A stretch of 64,000 nucleotides of DNA from Clostridia bacterium (GCA_030524425.1 JAUNGN010000004.1:84731-148730); one strand, 5' to 3'; shown: positions 47,672 through 57,238, numbered from the stretch's first letter. The notes: generated by a model not told the origin, from the sequence alone. Made by a program: numbers and translations.

Positions 47672-49051
47672 ATGAAACTTTGGGGCGGACGCTTTACAAA
47701 ATCCACAGACAGCTTTACAGACCATTTCCACAGTTCAATTTCCTTTGACAGCAGAATGTACAGGGAAGATATTCTGGGAAGCTGTGCTCATGCCGCAATG
47801 CTTGGCAGGCAGGGCATTATATCTCAGACTGATGCTGATCTTATTGTTGCTTCATTAAAGGATATTCTTGATGATATTGAAGCAGGCACAGTTACATTTG
47901 ATGAAAAGGCAGAAGATATTCACATGAATATTGAAACAATACTTATTTCAAGAATCGGTGATGTGGGCAAAAAGCTTCACACAGGAAGAAGCCGAAATGA
48001 CCAGGTTGCTCTTGACATCAGAATGTATTTAAAAGAGCAAATTACAGATATTAAGAACCTTGTTAAGGAGCTTATTAATGTTCTTAACAATATGGCAGAA
48101 AAAAACATAAATTCCGTTATGCCGGGTTACACCCACCTGCAGAATGCCCAGCCTGTTACCCTGGCTCATCATTTGCTTGCTTACGTTGAAATGTTTAAAA
48201 GGGATTATGACAGACTCTCAGACGCCTTTAAAAGGACAAATGTTATGCCTTTAGGCTCAGGTGCTCTTGCCGCAACTACTTATCCCCTTGACAGGGAATT
48301 TGTTAAAGAGCAGCTGGGCTTTGATTCCATTACTCTTGACTCAATGGACGGTGTAAGTGACAGAGATTTTGTTATTGAGCTTTTAAGTGCTTTATCCATG
48401 ATTATGATGCATCTTTCACGCTTTTGCGAAGAAATTATTATATGGAATTCACAGCAGTACAAGTTTGTTGAAATGGATGATGCCTATTCAACAGGCAGCT
48501 CCATTATGCCTCAGAAAAAGAATCCTGATATGGCTGAATTGATAAGAGGCAAAACAGGCAGAGTTTACGGTCATTTAATGGCTATGCTTACTGTTATGAA
48601 AGGCATTCCCTTAGCTTATAATAAGGATATGCAGGAGGACAAGGAAGGCGTATTTGATGCTGTGGATACGTTAAAAATGTGTCTGCCTGTATTTACAAGA
48701 ATGGTTGATACAATGACAATAAACAAAGATAACATGCGTCAGGCTGCAAGAAAGGGCTTCATGAATGCTACTGATGCCGCAGACTGGCTGGTTAAGCACG
48801 GAGTACCTTTCAGAGATGCTCATGCCATTATCGGTCAGCTTGTGCTCTACTCAATCAATAACAATAAAAATCTTGATGACCTTACTCTTGAGGAATACAA
48901 GGCAGTCAGCGATGTTTTTACAGAGGATATTTATAAGGCTATTGACCTTGATACCTGTGTGAACACAAGAATTGTAGACGGCGGTCCGTCAGAGGAATAT
49001 ATTAAGAAACTTATTTCTCTTAATAAAAAGACTATTGATGAAATGAATTAA
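47672..49051 (+). CDS. argH: Argininosuccinate lyase
   Basis: Last step of arginine synthesis, splitting argininosuccinate to arginine and fumarate. The 459 residues start at the ATG 47672 (MKLWGGRFT), with GGAGA upstream; an upstream extension of 29 residues is open but not typical. HTGRSRNDQ, the substrate-loop GYTHLQNAQP and the signature GSSIMPQKKNPD are all present. It is a single gene here, without argG, and closed by a terminator; it is the last complete gene in the interrupting segment. Confidence 0.96.
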   Translation: MKLWGGRFTKSTDSFTDHFHSSISFDSRMYREDILGSCAHAAMLGRQGIISQTDADLIVASLKDILDDIEAGTVTFDEKAEDIHMNIETILISRIGDVGKKLHTGRSRNDQVALDIRMYLKEQITDIKNLVKELINVLNNMAEKNINSVMPGYTHLQNAQPVTLAHHLLAYVEMFKRDYDRLSDAFKRTNVMPLGSGALAATTYPLDREFVKEQLGFDSITLDSMDGVSDRDFVIELLSALSMIMMHLSRFCEEIIIWNSQQYKFVEMDDAYSTGSSIMPQKKNPDMAELIRGKTGRVYGHLMAMLTVMKGIPLAYNKDMQEDKEGVFDAVDTLKMCLPVFTRMVDTMTINKDNMRQAARKGFMNATDAADWLVKHGVPFRDAHAIIGQLVLYSINNNKNLDDLTLEEYKAVSDVFTEDIYKAIDLDTCVNTRIVDGGPSEEYIKKLISLNKKTIDEMN

Positions 49052-49067
49052 CACCGGAAATTTAATT

Positions 49068-49090
49068 GGGTGCTGTAAAATACAGCACCC
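49068..49090 (+). terminator. Terminator of argH
   Basis: GGGTGCTGTA and TACAGCACCC pair perfectly with a 3-nt loop. Third copy of this stem in the window. Confidence 0.8.
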
Positions 49091-49093
49091 TAA

Positions 49094-49124
49094 TTTATTG
49101 CTTACAGCCTTAATGTACATATAC
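49094..49124. repeat. Right edge of interrupting segment: inverted and direct repeat
   Basis: TTTATTGCTTA (49094-49104) is the inverted copy of TAAGCAATAAA at 29798. TACATATA (49116-49123) repeats 29777-29784. The frame TAT-ACT-TAT-GGT that follows matches the codon phase of the broken N-terminal part. Confidence 0.5.
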
Positions 49125-49548
49125 TTATGGTCCTCCTCTCCCTGTAGCCCCATTGCCAAATGTAGAGGCAGTAATAAGCTATGGTGTAACGGAAATTCCA
49201 CCCCAAAAAATATTAATGGGAATACCTCTTTACGGTTACGACTGGAAAATACCTTACGTAAAAGGCACAATGGCACGTTCTCTTTCTCCCGTTCAGGCAG
49301 TAGACCTGGCTTTTGCCACAGGGTCAGAAATAGAATATGACGATTATCAGCAGGCGCCCTTTTTTTATTATACGGAAAACGGCCAGCAGCACGTTGTGTG
49401 GTTTGAGAATTTAAGAAGTATAAATGCAAAGCTTAATTTAATTGAAGAATATAATCTTGCAGGTGCCAGCCTTTGGAATATTATAAGAGATTTTCCACAG
49501 TTTTATATGCTTGTAAACAGCAGATTTAACATAGATAAGGTTATATAA
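49114..49548 (+). pseudogene. C-terminal third of the interrupted LysM-GH18 hydrolase
   Basis: The frame opens after a TAA (49111) and reads TYTYGPPLPVAPLPNV, then AVISYGVTEIPPQKILMGIPLYGYDWKIP, the typical C-terminal half of YaaH/SleL-like GH18 proteins, ending at 49548. No start codon with a ribosome site exists. EWGYTYGPP-type sequence at this place is normally continuous with the end of 28926-29795. Joining gives a protein of about 430 residues. Without rearrangement this piece is not expressed as a functional enzyme. Confidence 0.9.
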
Positions 49549-49551
49549 TGT

Positions 49552-49593
49552 TTACGGGATTACTGTTTGACAAGTCAAACAGTAATCCCGTAA
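49552..49593 (+). terminator. Long perfect hairpin after the GH18 fragment
   Basis: A 20-bp perfect stem (TTACGGGATTACTG and TTTGAC on the left) with a 2-nt centre, 3 nt beyond the GH18 stop. It terminates or isolates the next gene. Confidence 0.85.
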
Positions 49594-49651
49594 TAATATA
49601 AAAGCATTTTGCAAGGCTTTTTAATTCACTCACCGCCAAGGAGGTGATACT

Positions 49652-50623
49652 ATCCGAAGCTACAAAATAACAGCACTATGTCTTTGTACAATAATCGGTG
49701 CAGGATTTGCCACAGGCAAGGAGCTTTTAACCTATTTCGTTGCCTATGGAATGGCAGGCTTTTGCGGAATACTTACAGCATCCCTGCTTTTTGCCATAGT
49801 AATTCATAAAATTATGCTTTCACCGCAAAGCAGTCTTGAAGAACTGCTTTCACCATTTCCCTTTGGCAATATAATATTGTTAATTACGGAATTATTTTTA
49901 TTGGTTCTGTATTCAGCAATGCTTTCGGCAGGAAGTGAAGTTCTGTTCCGTATATTTAAATTAAACAAAATAGCAGGGAGCATTATAACAGCAGGCCTTA
50001 CAACTCTTATAATATTAAAAGGACATAGCAGTATATCAGACTTAAGTGAGGTGCTTTTTATACCTATAGTCATAATCATATTTATAATAGGCATATCCGC
50101 AACAGAAAAAACAATAGGAATACCTCCCCAAACAATTATATCACCGGGAGCAGTGTTATCTCCCTTTATATATGTTTCATATAATATGCTTACAACAATA
50201 CCCCTTTTAATAACAATACCCGACAAATATATGTACAGAAACTGCGGAAATCAGGTAGGTACAGTAATATTTATGCTTTCCTCTATGCTTATTCTCCCTC
50301 TGTATACTCACTACTCAGATATTTATAACAGTACCCTGCCCCTTTTGGAGCTGTTAAAGGGAGGAATAAGATATCTTTATGAAGTATTGCTTATGCTTGC
50401 CATATTTTCTACGGCTGTATCTGCAAGTTATTCACTTACTCATTCAGCTCCAAGACTAAGCCATGTAAAATCAGTTTTATTTGTAAACATATGTGCTTTG
50501 GCAGTTTCTCTTTTGGGCTTTGATTCCATTGTAAACAAAGTATATTTTATATTTGGAATAGCAGGCTTATTGGTACTTTCGGCTCTCTTTATTCCTATAA
50601 AAGAACAGAGAAATATCAATTAA
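49652..50623 (+). CDS. YkvI family membrane protein, apparent ATC start
   Basis: A 323-residue membrane protein with about nine or ten hydrophobic segments. The N-terminal RSYKITALC-CTIIGAGFATGKELL matches the start of the YkvI family (related to amino-acid-type secondary transporters; function unknown). No ATG, GTG or TTG occurs in frame before 49751. AAGGAGGTGAT ends 4 nt before ATC at 49652, the expected start place. So either translation starts at ATC, or the start codon has mutated and the gene is impaired. Starting at 49751 would delete the first segment. Confidence 0.75.
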   Translation: MRSYKITALCLCTIIGAGFATGKELLTYFVAYGMAGFCGILTASLLFAIVIHKIMLSPQSSLEELLSPFPFGNIILLITELFLLVLYSAMLSAGSEVLFRIFKLNKIAGSIITAGLTTLIILKGHSSISDLSEVLFIPIVIIIFIIGISATEKTIGIPPQTIISPGAVLSPFIYVSYNMLTTIPLLITIPDKYMYRNCGNQVGTVIFMLSSMLILPLYTHYSDIYNSTLPLLELLKGGIRYLYEVLLMLAIFSTAVSASYSLTHSAPRLSHVKSVLFVNICALAVSLLGFDSIVNKVYFIFGIAGLLVLSALFIPIKEQRNIN

Positions 50624-50650
50624 ATAAACTCAATGATTTTTTCCGCGCAA

Positions 50651-50679
50651 AAAGCCGGAGACGTTTTGTCTCCGGCTTT
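50651..50679 (-). terminator. Terminator of the large secreted protein and its small downstream gene
   Basis: AAAGCCGGAGAC and GTCTCCGGCTTT pair perfectly. It lies between convergent genes and can serve both. Confidence 0.85.
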
Positions 50680-50720
50680 CAATAAAGCTAAAACCTTGCT
50701 TTCAGCCTTTAAATTATAAC

Positions 50721-50858
50721 CTATTCATGCAAAGTAAATGTTCCGCTTGTATAATTCTTAGGTGTAATCATTGCAGATTTTGCAAGTCCAATAGATGTAA
50801 TATCGATAGTTTCAAATGAAGTAACTATCATGTTTGGCTTATTGTATTCTTTTCTCAT
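50721..50858 (-). CDS. 45-residue peptide gene downstream of the large secreted protein
   Basis: An ATG at 50858 with AAGGAGG 8 nt upstream; the product begins MRKEYNKPNMIVTSFETI, then DITSIGLAKSAMITP, and ends SGTFTLHE. Many Clostridia encode short peptides of the type KKxYxKPxxxVxxF followed by a Thr/Ser-rich part, with no assigned function; this seems one of them. It follows the 1443-residue gene by 16 nt in the same direction. It lacks Cys and has no signal peptide. It may be a RiPP-type precursor or a small regulatory or structural protein; none is shown. Confidence 0.7.
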   Translation of the reverse strand: MRKEYNKPNMIVTSFETIDITSIGLAKSAMITPKNYTSGTFTLHE

Positions 50859-50874
50859 AATAATTACCTCCTTT

Positions 50875-53800
50875 TTATTGAACTGTGTACAGATAAGAGC
50901 TTATAGACGCTGTATCTGTTACAGGATTAACATCAAATACTGCATTACCGCCGACAACACTGTATGGGAATACATAATAGCTGCCGGGTGCTACACCAAT
51001 ATGTCTTAACATATAATATACACCATCATCATAAGCTGAACCTGCTGCTGAGTCATGTGTATAATTACCCTTACTGTCTGCAGCAGTTATGCCATCATAA
51101 ACACCGTCATAAAGTGTATCAGTTTCATAAAGTGTAGCAACAGCCTTATCTGAATTCACATAGTTTGTAGGTACAAACATACTTGAATTAGAAAGATCAC
51201 TTGCCACATCTGCCTGTGTCATAACAAGTACACCAACACCGTCAACAGTTGAAGAATCTACATCAGCAGTATTTAATGTACCAATAATTCTTACAAGTAC
51301 ATTGCCTGCTGTAGGCTCACTTACCAAAGCCTTTGTATCATCAGTTAAGTCACTGTAGTTAAATGTTTCAAATACTGCAAGCTTAAATACATTACCATCT
51401 GTCTGGAATCTTACAGACTTAAGCTGTACAGATCTTGAAGAACTTGTTGAACCGCTGTGAATCTCAACCTTATCTCCGGCTTTAACAGAAAAGCCTTTCT
51501 TGCCTGTAGACGTACCAACTGCCTCAAGTGCAGCTGACGTACCATTAACAGTAACTGCAGGAGGACCATAAGAAGTATCTATAATAACATAACCATCACC
51601 AATAGCAGTAAATGAAACGCCTGTTGCCTGATTGTTATTAAGTATAAGTCTTTCGTCTCCAATTCTGTAGCCTGACATGTAATCATAAAGCGTAACAGTA
51701 CCGCCTACAATATTAAGCTCATTAACATTTTCAGCCTGAGTAGCACCTACAGCAGTACCCTTTGTTGCACCAAAACCGTAATTGCCGTAATTAAGTGCTT
51801 CACTGCTTGTGCCGTATGAATTACTTGAAGTCATTGCATCAGAAGCATACGTAAATTTAAATCCTGAAGAAGTTGCTGCAGCAGTAAAGCTCTTGCTTGA
51901 CTGAACATATGCTGTTCCCGGCTCAAGGCCTTCCCAGCCTGTAATTTTATTTGCAACTGAATCTGCAAACTTAAATGTAACAGTCGCACCTTCACTCAGA
52001 TTGTCCAATGTAATAGTATTACCGCTTCCTGAATCTGCAGCAAAGCTGTATGAAGTACCGTTAATTGTAACACTAACTTTACTTGTATTGCCCACAACAG
52101 TAACAGGAACATCTATACTTGTATCAGTATCAATAACAATACCGCTGAAACTTGTAGCATCAGCTGACACTGTAAATTCATCAACATCAGTTACACTGCT
52201 TCCGCTAGGAGTAGAAAGAGTATAAGTACCCGGAGTTAATGTAACATTTGTATTAAATTCACCGGCTGCCGCACTAAATTCAGCAACAGTATTTCCTGCA
52301 GCATTTTTAACTGATACTGTAACAGCATCATTTGTATTGTTAGTACCGCTTAAAGAAACACTATACTCAGTAGTATCATTTACTAAAACTTCAATAGTCT
52401 TTAATCTTATGCCTGTACCTGAGCCGCCGTTAATACTGTAATAGCCCTCTGTTAATTCCAAAGTAGTAGTACCGTTCTTTACAGTATAGCTCTTGGTACC
52501 GTCTGCACTTGTCAATGTACTTGACTTGTTGCTTGCAGTAATAACTATAGTTTGTGTACCGCTTACATAGAAAGTAACGCTTGCATTATTTGCTGAAGTA
52601 AGGGCAATATAAGAACTGTTTACTGTTATATCACCGAGAATATAGAAATTAGAATCAGTTGCTGAAATATTGCCTGAACCAAATGTATAAGTCTTACCCT
52701 CTTCAAGAGGACTTAAATCTACTGAATCAGGTGCATTAACTGTTATATCTACACTGCCTGCACTGCTTACTGTAAATGTAGTTGCACTTCCTATCTTACC
52801 TGCAGTCTTATCCAAAAGCTCAATAGCGTAGCTTCCTGTCTGAAGAGAAAGTGTCACAGAAGCAGAAGTTTCACCATCTGTCCATGTAACGCTTGATTCG
52901 TCTACAATATCACCTGTATCGGCAGACTTAATAATAACAGTATTTCCGCTGCCTGAATTATTTGTTACATTAAATGTAATGTCATACTGTGATGTATCTT
53001 TTTCTGTAACTGTAATATTTGCTGTTGCAGAGCTTCCGTTTGTAACCTCAGCTGTAGCTGAAGCCTCATTATACAAATCTGTAGCATATACAGTCAGCGT
53101 ATAAGTACCCTCATCAAGACCCGGTGTAGTATACTTACCATTTGTATCAGTTACAACAATACCCTCTACAGTTCCGTCACTGTTTTCATAATGAACCTGA
53201 ATACCGCTTACAGTATGTGTTCCCGCATTATCAACATATGAAACTGTACCTGAGATTGTACCTCTGCTCACACCTGACGCCTCAAATGTTAAAGCAGTTA
53301 AATATGTGTTTGAAGTTGTATCACCTGAAAGTGTATACTCTACATTAGGATCCAAATGAACAGCTTCACCTGAAGTCAATGTGGCTACAGTAACTCCTCC
53401 GCTCTTTAATACAAGACCGTGGTTACTGAAGACTGCTGTCATTGATGCTGATTCTGCAACCTTAAATGTTATGGAATTAGTTGACTTTATTCTTACATGA
53501 GAAGAATTTACTTCACTTAAGCTATATTCCATATTTTCATAAGTACCGGTTTTGGAAGTACCGCCCATAGTACTTGAATTAAGAGTATATGTACCCATAG
53601 CTACATAATCACCGCCGGGTGCTTCTGTAGTTGTTTCTGTTGTAGCTTCAATAGTTAAAGTCTGAAGAGATATTGTTGAACCAATGTAGTAAATAGATGC
53701 ACCGCCTTCTTCACAGTACAATGTATACTCTGTGTCAGGCTGAACATCAAATATAACTTCTGATGCTTCCGTAGAAGAATCAACATTCTTTGCAATATTC

Positions 53801-55206
53801 TTTGCACCTGAACCCTGTGCATTTGTACCATCGGTAAGTACTAAAGATCTGTCCTCGCTTGAATTGCCTGATAAAGCATATACATAAACCTTACCTGCAG
53901 TATCACCCTCGGCAGTCTTAAATACTACTGCATTTGACTCTGTACTTCCCTTGCCTGAAGTATTTATTCTCTTTGTAGACTGGAATGCAGCAGTACCGTC
54001 AGCTAAAGTGACATTTCTCTTGTTACTGTCAACTTTTACTGTTGGCAAAAGCTTAAATAAATTGTCATTAACAAGTGTTTCTTCTGTAACACCTGAGTTA
54101 TTATCTAAGTCTCCTGCATTTAATTTAGATACAAAGCTTACTGTTTCTGCAGAAGTAAAAGCAGTCTCGATTACTGTTGCAGCACTGTCTACAACAACAC
54201 TTGTAAAACCTAAAGTTCCTCCTGCAATTGATAAAGTATAGGTATCCTGAACAAGAGCAATACCTGTTGCTGAACCGTTTTCATCTAATGTTAAATTATA
54301 AGTATAGCCATTGTTAGCACCAACTAATTTTAAAGTCTTACCGCCTGCATTGGCAACAGATACCGTAATACCCTCTGTTACAGGCAAGAACATATCATCA
54401 GTTACAGTTACAGTAAAGTCATTGCCATCCTTAGTTACACCTGTAACACCTTCTGCAAGACCCGGAGTTTTAACAACATAATCTGTACCTGAGTAAGATA
54501 ATGTGTTAGTAGTACCTGTAGCTGTTGTATCAATAGATACCTTAGTCTTATCAACATTTGTCAGGCTGTCGGTATTAAGTGACCATGTATAAGATGCTGA
54601 ATTATATGTTACATCAACAGCCCAAATATCCATACCGCTGCCGCCGCTATAGATGTAGTATGTACCCGCAGGTAAAGCATTAAATGATGCTAACTGCGGA
54701 GAACCTGTAGTTTTTGCAGTCATTACATCGTCGGCTGAAACAGCATTTTCTTCAACAATCTTTAATGTTCTGCCTGCAGTTACAGATAAGTAAACATCTA
54801 CTGTAGCAGTATCTGTTGTAGTAAACTTAAATGCTCTTACAGCAGGTATAATATTATATTTGTCTGCTGCCCAAGTGCCGGGGGCACCCTGAAGCTGTAA
54901 CCTGTTATCAAGTGAACCATAATTACTGCCTGCAACACTGCTAAAGTCCTTAGTGCTCTTAGTGATTTTTATTCCGCTCAATATGGAAGCATTTAAAGCA
55001 TCACCAGTTACTGTACCGGAATTAGATACACCTGTAAAAGCCATATCTTCTGTAGTTGCACTGCTGACAACGGCAGTATTTGTAAAATTCCACAAAATAT
55101 CTGTTGAAGCAGCACTGACACCGGCTACATTAGCAATTACGAGTGTACCGGCCGTCATAACAAAAGCCAATACCGAACTCATAATTCTTTTGAAACCTAA
55201 ATTCAT
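50875..55206 (-). CDS. Large secreted modular beta-sandwich protein (1443 residues)
   Basis: Signal peptide 1-33. Five or so related beta-sandwich modules each end in a similar strand pattern: GTYYIYSGGSGMDIWAVDVTY (about 195), EYTLYCEEGGASIYYIG (about 505), EYTLSGDTTSNTYLTALTFE (about 640), YYSINGGSGTGIRLKTIEV (about 940) and a last near 1315. A TTEATTETTTEAP linker lies near 525; a carboxypeptidase-regulatory-like module (GTISGTVSYVDNAG) near 655-730. It resembles carbohydrate-binding or adhesin modules, without a visible catalytic motif, LPXTG or SLH domain. Very Thr/Ser-rich. GGAGG precedes the ATG. Confidence 0.75.
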   Translation of the reverse strand: MNLGFKRIMSSVLAFVMTAGTLVIANVAGVSAASTDILWNFTNTAVVSSATTEDMAFTGVSNSGTVTGDALNASILSGIKITKSTKDFSSVAGSNYGSLDNRLQLQGAPGTWAADKYNIIPAVRAFKFTTTDTATVDVYLSVTAGRTLKIVEENAVSADDVMTAKTTGSPQLASFNALPAGTYYIYSGGSGMDIWAVDVTYNSASYTWSLNTDSLTNVDKTKVSIDTTATGTTNTLSYSGTDYVVKTPGLAEGVTGVTKDGNDFTVTVTDDMFLPVTEGITVSVANAGGKTLKLVGANNGYTYNLTLDENGSATGIALVQDTYTLSIAGGTLGFTSVVVDSAATVIETAFTSAETVSFVSKLNAGDLDNNSGVTEETLVNDNLFKLLPTVKVDSNKRNVTLADGTAAFQSTKRINTSGKGSTESNAVVFKTAEGDTAGKVYVYALSGNSSEDRSLVLTDGTNAQGSGAKNIAKNVDSSTEASEVIFDVQPDTEYTLYCEEGGASIYYIGSTISLQTLTIEATTETTTEAPGGDYVAMGTYTLNSSTMGGTSKTGTYENMEYSLSEVNSSHVRIKSTNSITFKVAESASMTAVFSNHGLVLKSGGVTVATLTSGEAVHLDPNVEYTLSGDTTSNTYLTALTFEASGVSRGTISGTVSYVDNAGTHTVSGIQVHYENSDGTVEGIVVTDTNGKYTTPGLDEGTYTLTVYATDLYNEASATAEVTNGSSATANITVTEKDTSQYDITFNVTNNSGSGNTVIIKSADTGDIVDESSVTWTDGETSASVTLSLQTGSYAIELLDKTAGKIGSATTFTVSSAGSVDITVNAPDSVDLSPLEEGKTYTFGSGNISATDSNFYILGDITVNSSYIALTSANNASVTFYVSGTQTIVITASNKSSTLTSADGTKSYTVKNGTTTLELTEGYYSINGGSGTGIRLKTIEVLVNDTTEYSVSLSGTNNTNDAVTVSVKNAAGNTVAEFSAAAGEFNTNVTLTPGTYTLSTPSGSSVTDVDEFTVSADATSFSGIVIDTDTSIDVPVTVVGNTSKVSVTINGTSYSFAADSGSGNTITLDNLSEGATVTFKFADSVANKITGWEGLEPGTAYVQSSKSFTAAATSSGFKFTYASDAMTSSNSYGTSSEALNYGNYGFGATKGTAVGATQAENVNELNIVGGTVTLYDYMSGYRIGDERLILNNNQATGVSFTAIGDGYVIIDTSYGPPAVTVNGTSAALEAVGTSTGKKGFSVKAGDKVEIHSGSTSSSRSVQLKSVRFQTDGNVFKLAVFETFNYSDLTDDTKALVSEPTAGNVLVRIIGTLNTADVDSSTVDGVGVLVMTQADVASDLSNSSMFVPTNYVNSDKAVATLYETDTLYDGVYDGITAADSKGNYTHDSAAGSAYDDGVYYMLRHIGVAPGSYYVFPYSVVGGNAVFDVNPVTDTASISSYLYTVQ

Positions 55207-55458
55207 TTTTCATTCCTCCCTTTTTATAATTTTTTAGATTTCATACCTGTATAAAACCTCCTTAATTATGTATAAAATACAAAAAACTACGGTAGTATAC
55301 AGATTGAAGAAAATCAAACCCCATTTCCCCCAAAAAGGCAAATAAAATCCAATTTTCCATAGAAGAACAGATATAGCTGTCCTTCTAAAAAAGCATTAAC
55401 CTATAACACAATGTAAAATAATAATTTATACATCATATTATTAGTTTCTTACATATAT

Positions 55459-55487
55459 ATTATAGGGCAAGCACTAAAAATAATCAA
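55459..55487 (-). promoter_or_regulatory. Promoter of the large secreted protein
   Basis: On the minus strand TTGATT (55482-55487), a 17-nt spacer and TATAAT (55459-55464). A leader of about 245 nt follows, containing a short hairpin (GAAGAACAG/CTGTCCTTC, about 55362-55385). Confidence 0.8.
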
Positions 55488-55630
55488 GACAATTCTTAAC
55501 AATTTATTAAAAATATTACACAAAATTTCACTTGATTTCTTTTACTGATTATTCACAATATGTATATTATTGTAATTTTTGCACAAAAATTGATTAATTT
55601 CTTGTTTAGTTTTGAATGCTAAAAAAACTA

Positions 55631-55790
55631 GATATAAAGAACAGATGGCAATAACGTAACTTATCCGAAGCAAATGGGAGCTTGCTCACAATTTGCGATG
55701 GATAAGTTATCGAATCTTTTTATTCAATGCGTCAGCATTGTCTTACAAAGTAAGATAAGACAAGCTTGCTTGGCTTAAAATAAAAAGATG
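55631..55790 (+). repeat. Dispersed hairpin repeat, copy 2 (tandem with copy 3)
   Basis: Begins GATATAAAGAACAGATG and contains AACTTATCC (55658-55666), GCAAAT/ATTTGC and GGATAAGTT (55700-55708), then a second inverted region of CTTTTTATT to AATAAAAAG (about 55716-55787). About 107 bases from its start match copy 3 with two mismatches. Confidence 0.85.
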
Positions 55791-55791
55791 A

Positions 55792-55952
55792 GATATAAAG
55801 AACAGATGACAATAATGTAACTTATCCGAAGCAAATGGGAGCTTGCTCACAATTTGCGATGGATAAGTTATCGAATCTTTTTATTCAATGCGTCAGCAAA
55901 GAGCTGTGCGAAATGGAATGAGCACAGACGCAGGAAGCTTTAACTTCCTGAA
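55792..55952 (+). repeat. Dispersed hairpin repeat, copy 3
   Basis: Starts 161 bases after copy 2 with GATATAAAGAACAGATG and the same AACTTATCC/GGATAAGTT hairpin. After GCGTCAGCAAAG its right half follows copy 1 (GCTGTG, CACAG, then CAGGAAG/CTTCCTG) rather than copy 2, so copy 2 looks like a truncated or rearranged unit. Confidence 0.85.
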
Positions 55953-55983
55953 TATAAGCCATATGTCCGTTTTATTATTAATA

Positions 55984-56015
55984 TAAAAAACAGGGGCGAT
56001 TTATAATCACCCCCA
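55984..56015 (-). terminator. Terminator of the polysaccharide operon
   Basis: On the minus strand GGGGGTGATT and AATCGCCCC pair and are followed by TGTTTTTT. It lies 20 nt after the SGNH-like gene. Confidence 0.85.
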
Positions 56016-56034
56016 AATGATATTCAAAACCAAT

Positions 56035-57102
56035 TTACTCATTACCAATCATGTCAAGCTCTTTAATCTTTTCATAAATAATTTCTCCCACAGCCCTGTA
56101 CCCCCGGGAATTAAAATAGTCACCGCTTTTAAGGCAGTCGGGAATAAGTCCTTTTTTCATTTTAATCCTGTCATTATCATTATAGACTACTCCCTCTCTT
56201 TCACTGCCGGTAAGTGCCTTTCTTATATTAACATAATGGACGCCGAATTCCTCTTCCATAGCTTCATCATAATATTCATTATCATCATCTGAGCCGCCTA
56301 TTCTGCCTATTATAATATAATTGTCAGAATCTCCGAGACTTTCGGCAAATCTTATGCTTTGCTCAATAAGCTCATCATCATCTTTATATCCTCCGCTGTC
56401 ACCAATCTGCAGAATATTAATATAATCTTTATAGTCCGTTGAACCGCTTGTCACTATTTCAGTTCCCGCAGGTACGTCTATTACCTTTGTACTGCTGTCC
56501 CTGCGGTTAAAATAATAAGTACTTGCCTTATTAATGTCATCAGGAAGAGTTGCACCGTAAACAACGCATTTAACGCCTGCTATAACGCAGGGATTAAATC
56601 CCGGATTATACTCACGTATACAGGGGTTAACCTCTTCTCCGTTTTCTGATGTAATACCCAGCTCAATAAGCTCTGTATCATTACCTTCTATTGTAAAGTC
56701 ATATTTTGTTATAAAAGGAATTGCACCTGACCTGCCTAAAACTGTAAGGCTGTCTTCGCCATATACGCCCAGATTAACTACAGGATAAGGATAATCTTCA
56801 TTTTTAACAAGCTCATCTATTGTTCCGGGATAACTTACACCCATACCGTTAGTACCGTATGTAAATCCGTCACCCCAGCATGCTATTCCCTTAACCTCAG
56901 CCAAAAGCAAAGCATCCCTTTCAGCCTTTTTCTCCTCATCAGTTAACTTCTTCTCCTGCCTTTGATTGTATTGAGCAACTTTGTCATCATACATTTCCAT
57001 TTCTGCCTTATTCCGGTTTTCAAACACAAACCACATAATAATAAATAAAATTATAAATATAAGTGTAAGAGCTATGTAAATAATATTACTTCTTCTTTCC
57101 AT
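56035..57102 (-). CDS. Membrane-anchored SGNH-like protein lacking the block I serine
   Basis: One membrane segment (residues 7-26), a charged coiled region (30-65), then an SGNH/GDSL-hydrolase-like fold. Block I reads WGDGFTYG (76-83), with Gly79 where GDSL enzymes have the nucleophile Ser. The C-terminal block V is DYFNSRGYRAVGEII, with Asn where the catalytic His is expected. So the usual acyl-esterase chemistry seems lost; a binding or scaffolding role in polysaccharide export is more likely (inference). It is the last gene of the operon, 136 bases after the BY-kinase. Confidence 0.72.
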   Translation of the reverse strand: MERRSNIIYIALTLIFIILFIIMWFVFENRNKAEMEMYDDKVAQYNQRQEKKLTDEEKKAERDALLLAEVKGIACWGDGFTYGTNGMGVSYPGTIDELVKNEDYPYPVVNLGVYGEDSLTVLGRSGAIPFITKYDFTIEGNDTELIELGITSENGEEVNPCIREYNPGFNPCVIAGVKCVVYGATLPDDINKASTYYFNRRDSSTKVIDVPAGTEIVTSGSTDYKDYINILQIGDSGGYKDDDELIEQSIRFAESLGDSDNYIIIGRIGGSDDDNEYYDEAMEEEFGVHYVNIRKALTGSEREGVVYNDNDRIKMKKGLIPDCLKSGDYFNSRGYRAVGEIIYEKIKELDMIGNE

Positions 57103-57190
57103 AAAAATACCCGCCTTTGTATATCATCCCGGCCTGTTTCATAAATTTAAATACACAAGCCTTCCGCCTTCCATATTTATCCCATATGCA

Positions 57191-57234
57191 AAAAAGGGGA
57201 TGCCGAATAATAAATATTTTACAACACCCCCTTT
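57191..57234 (-). terminator. Hairpin between BY-kinase and SGNH-like gene
   Basis: On the minus strand AAAGGGGGTG and CATCCCCTTT pair over a long loop and are followed by TTTG. It would reduce read-through into the SGNH-like gene. Confidence 0.65.
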
Positions 57235-57238
57235 AAAG

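Noticed and set aside
55631..55952. CRISPR-like tandem repeat
   Set aside because: Only two long units at 161-base offset, with internal hairpins; not a short-repeat array.
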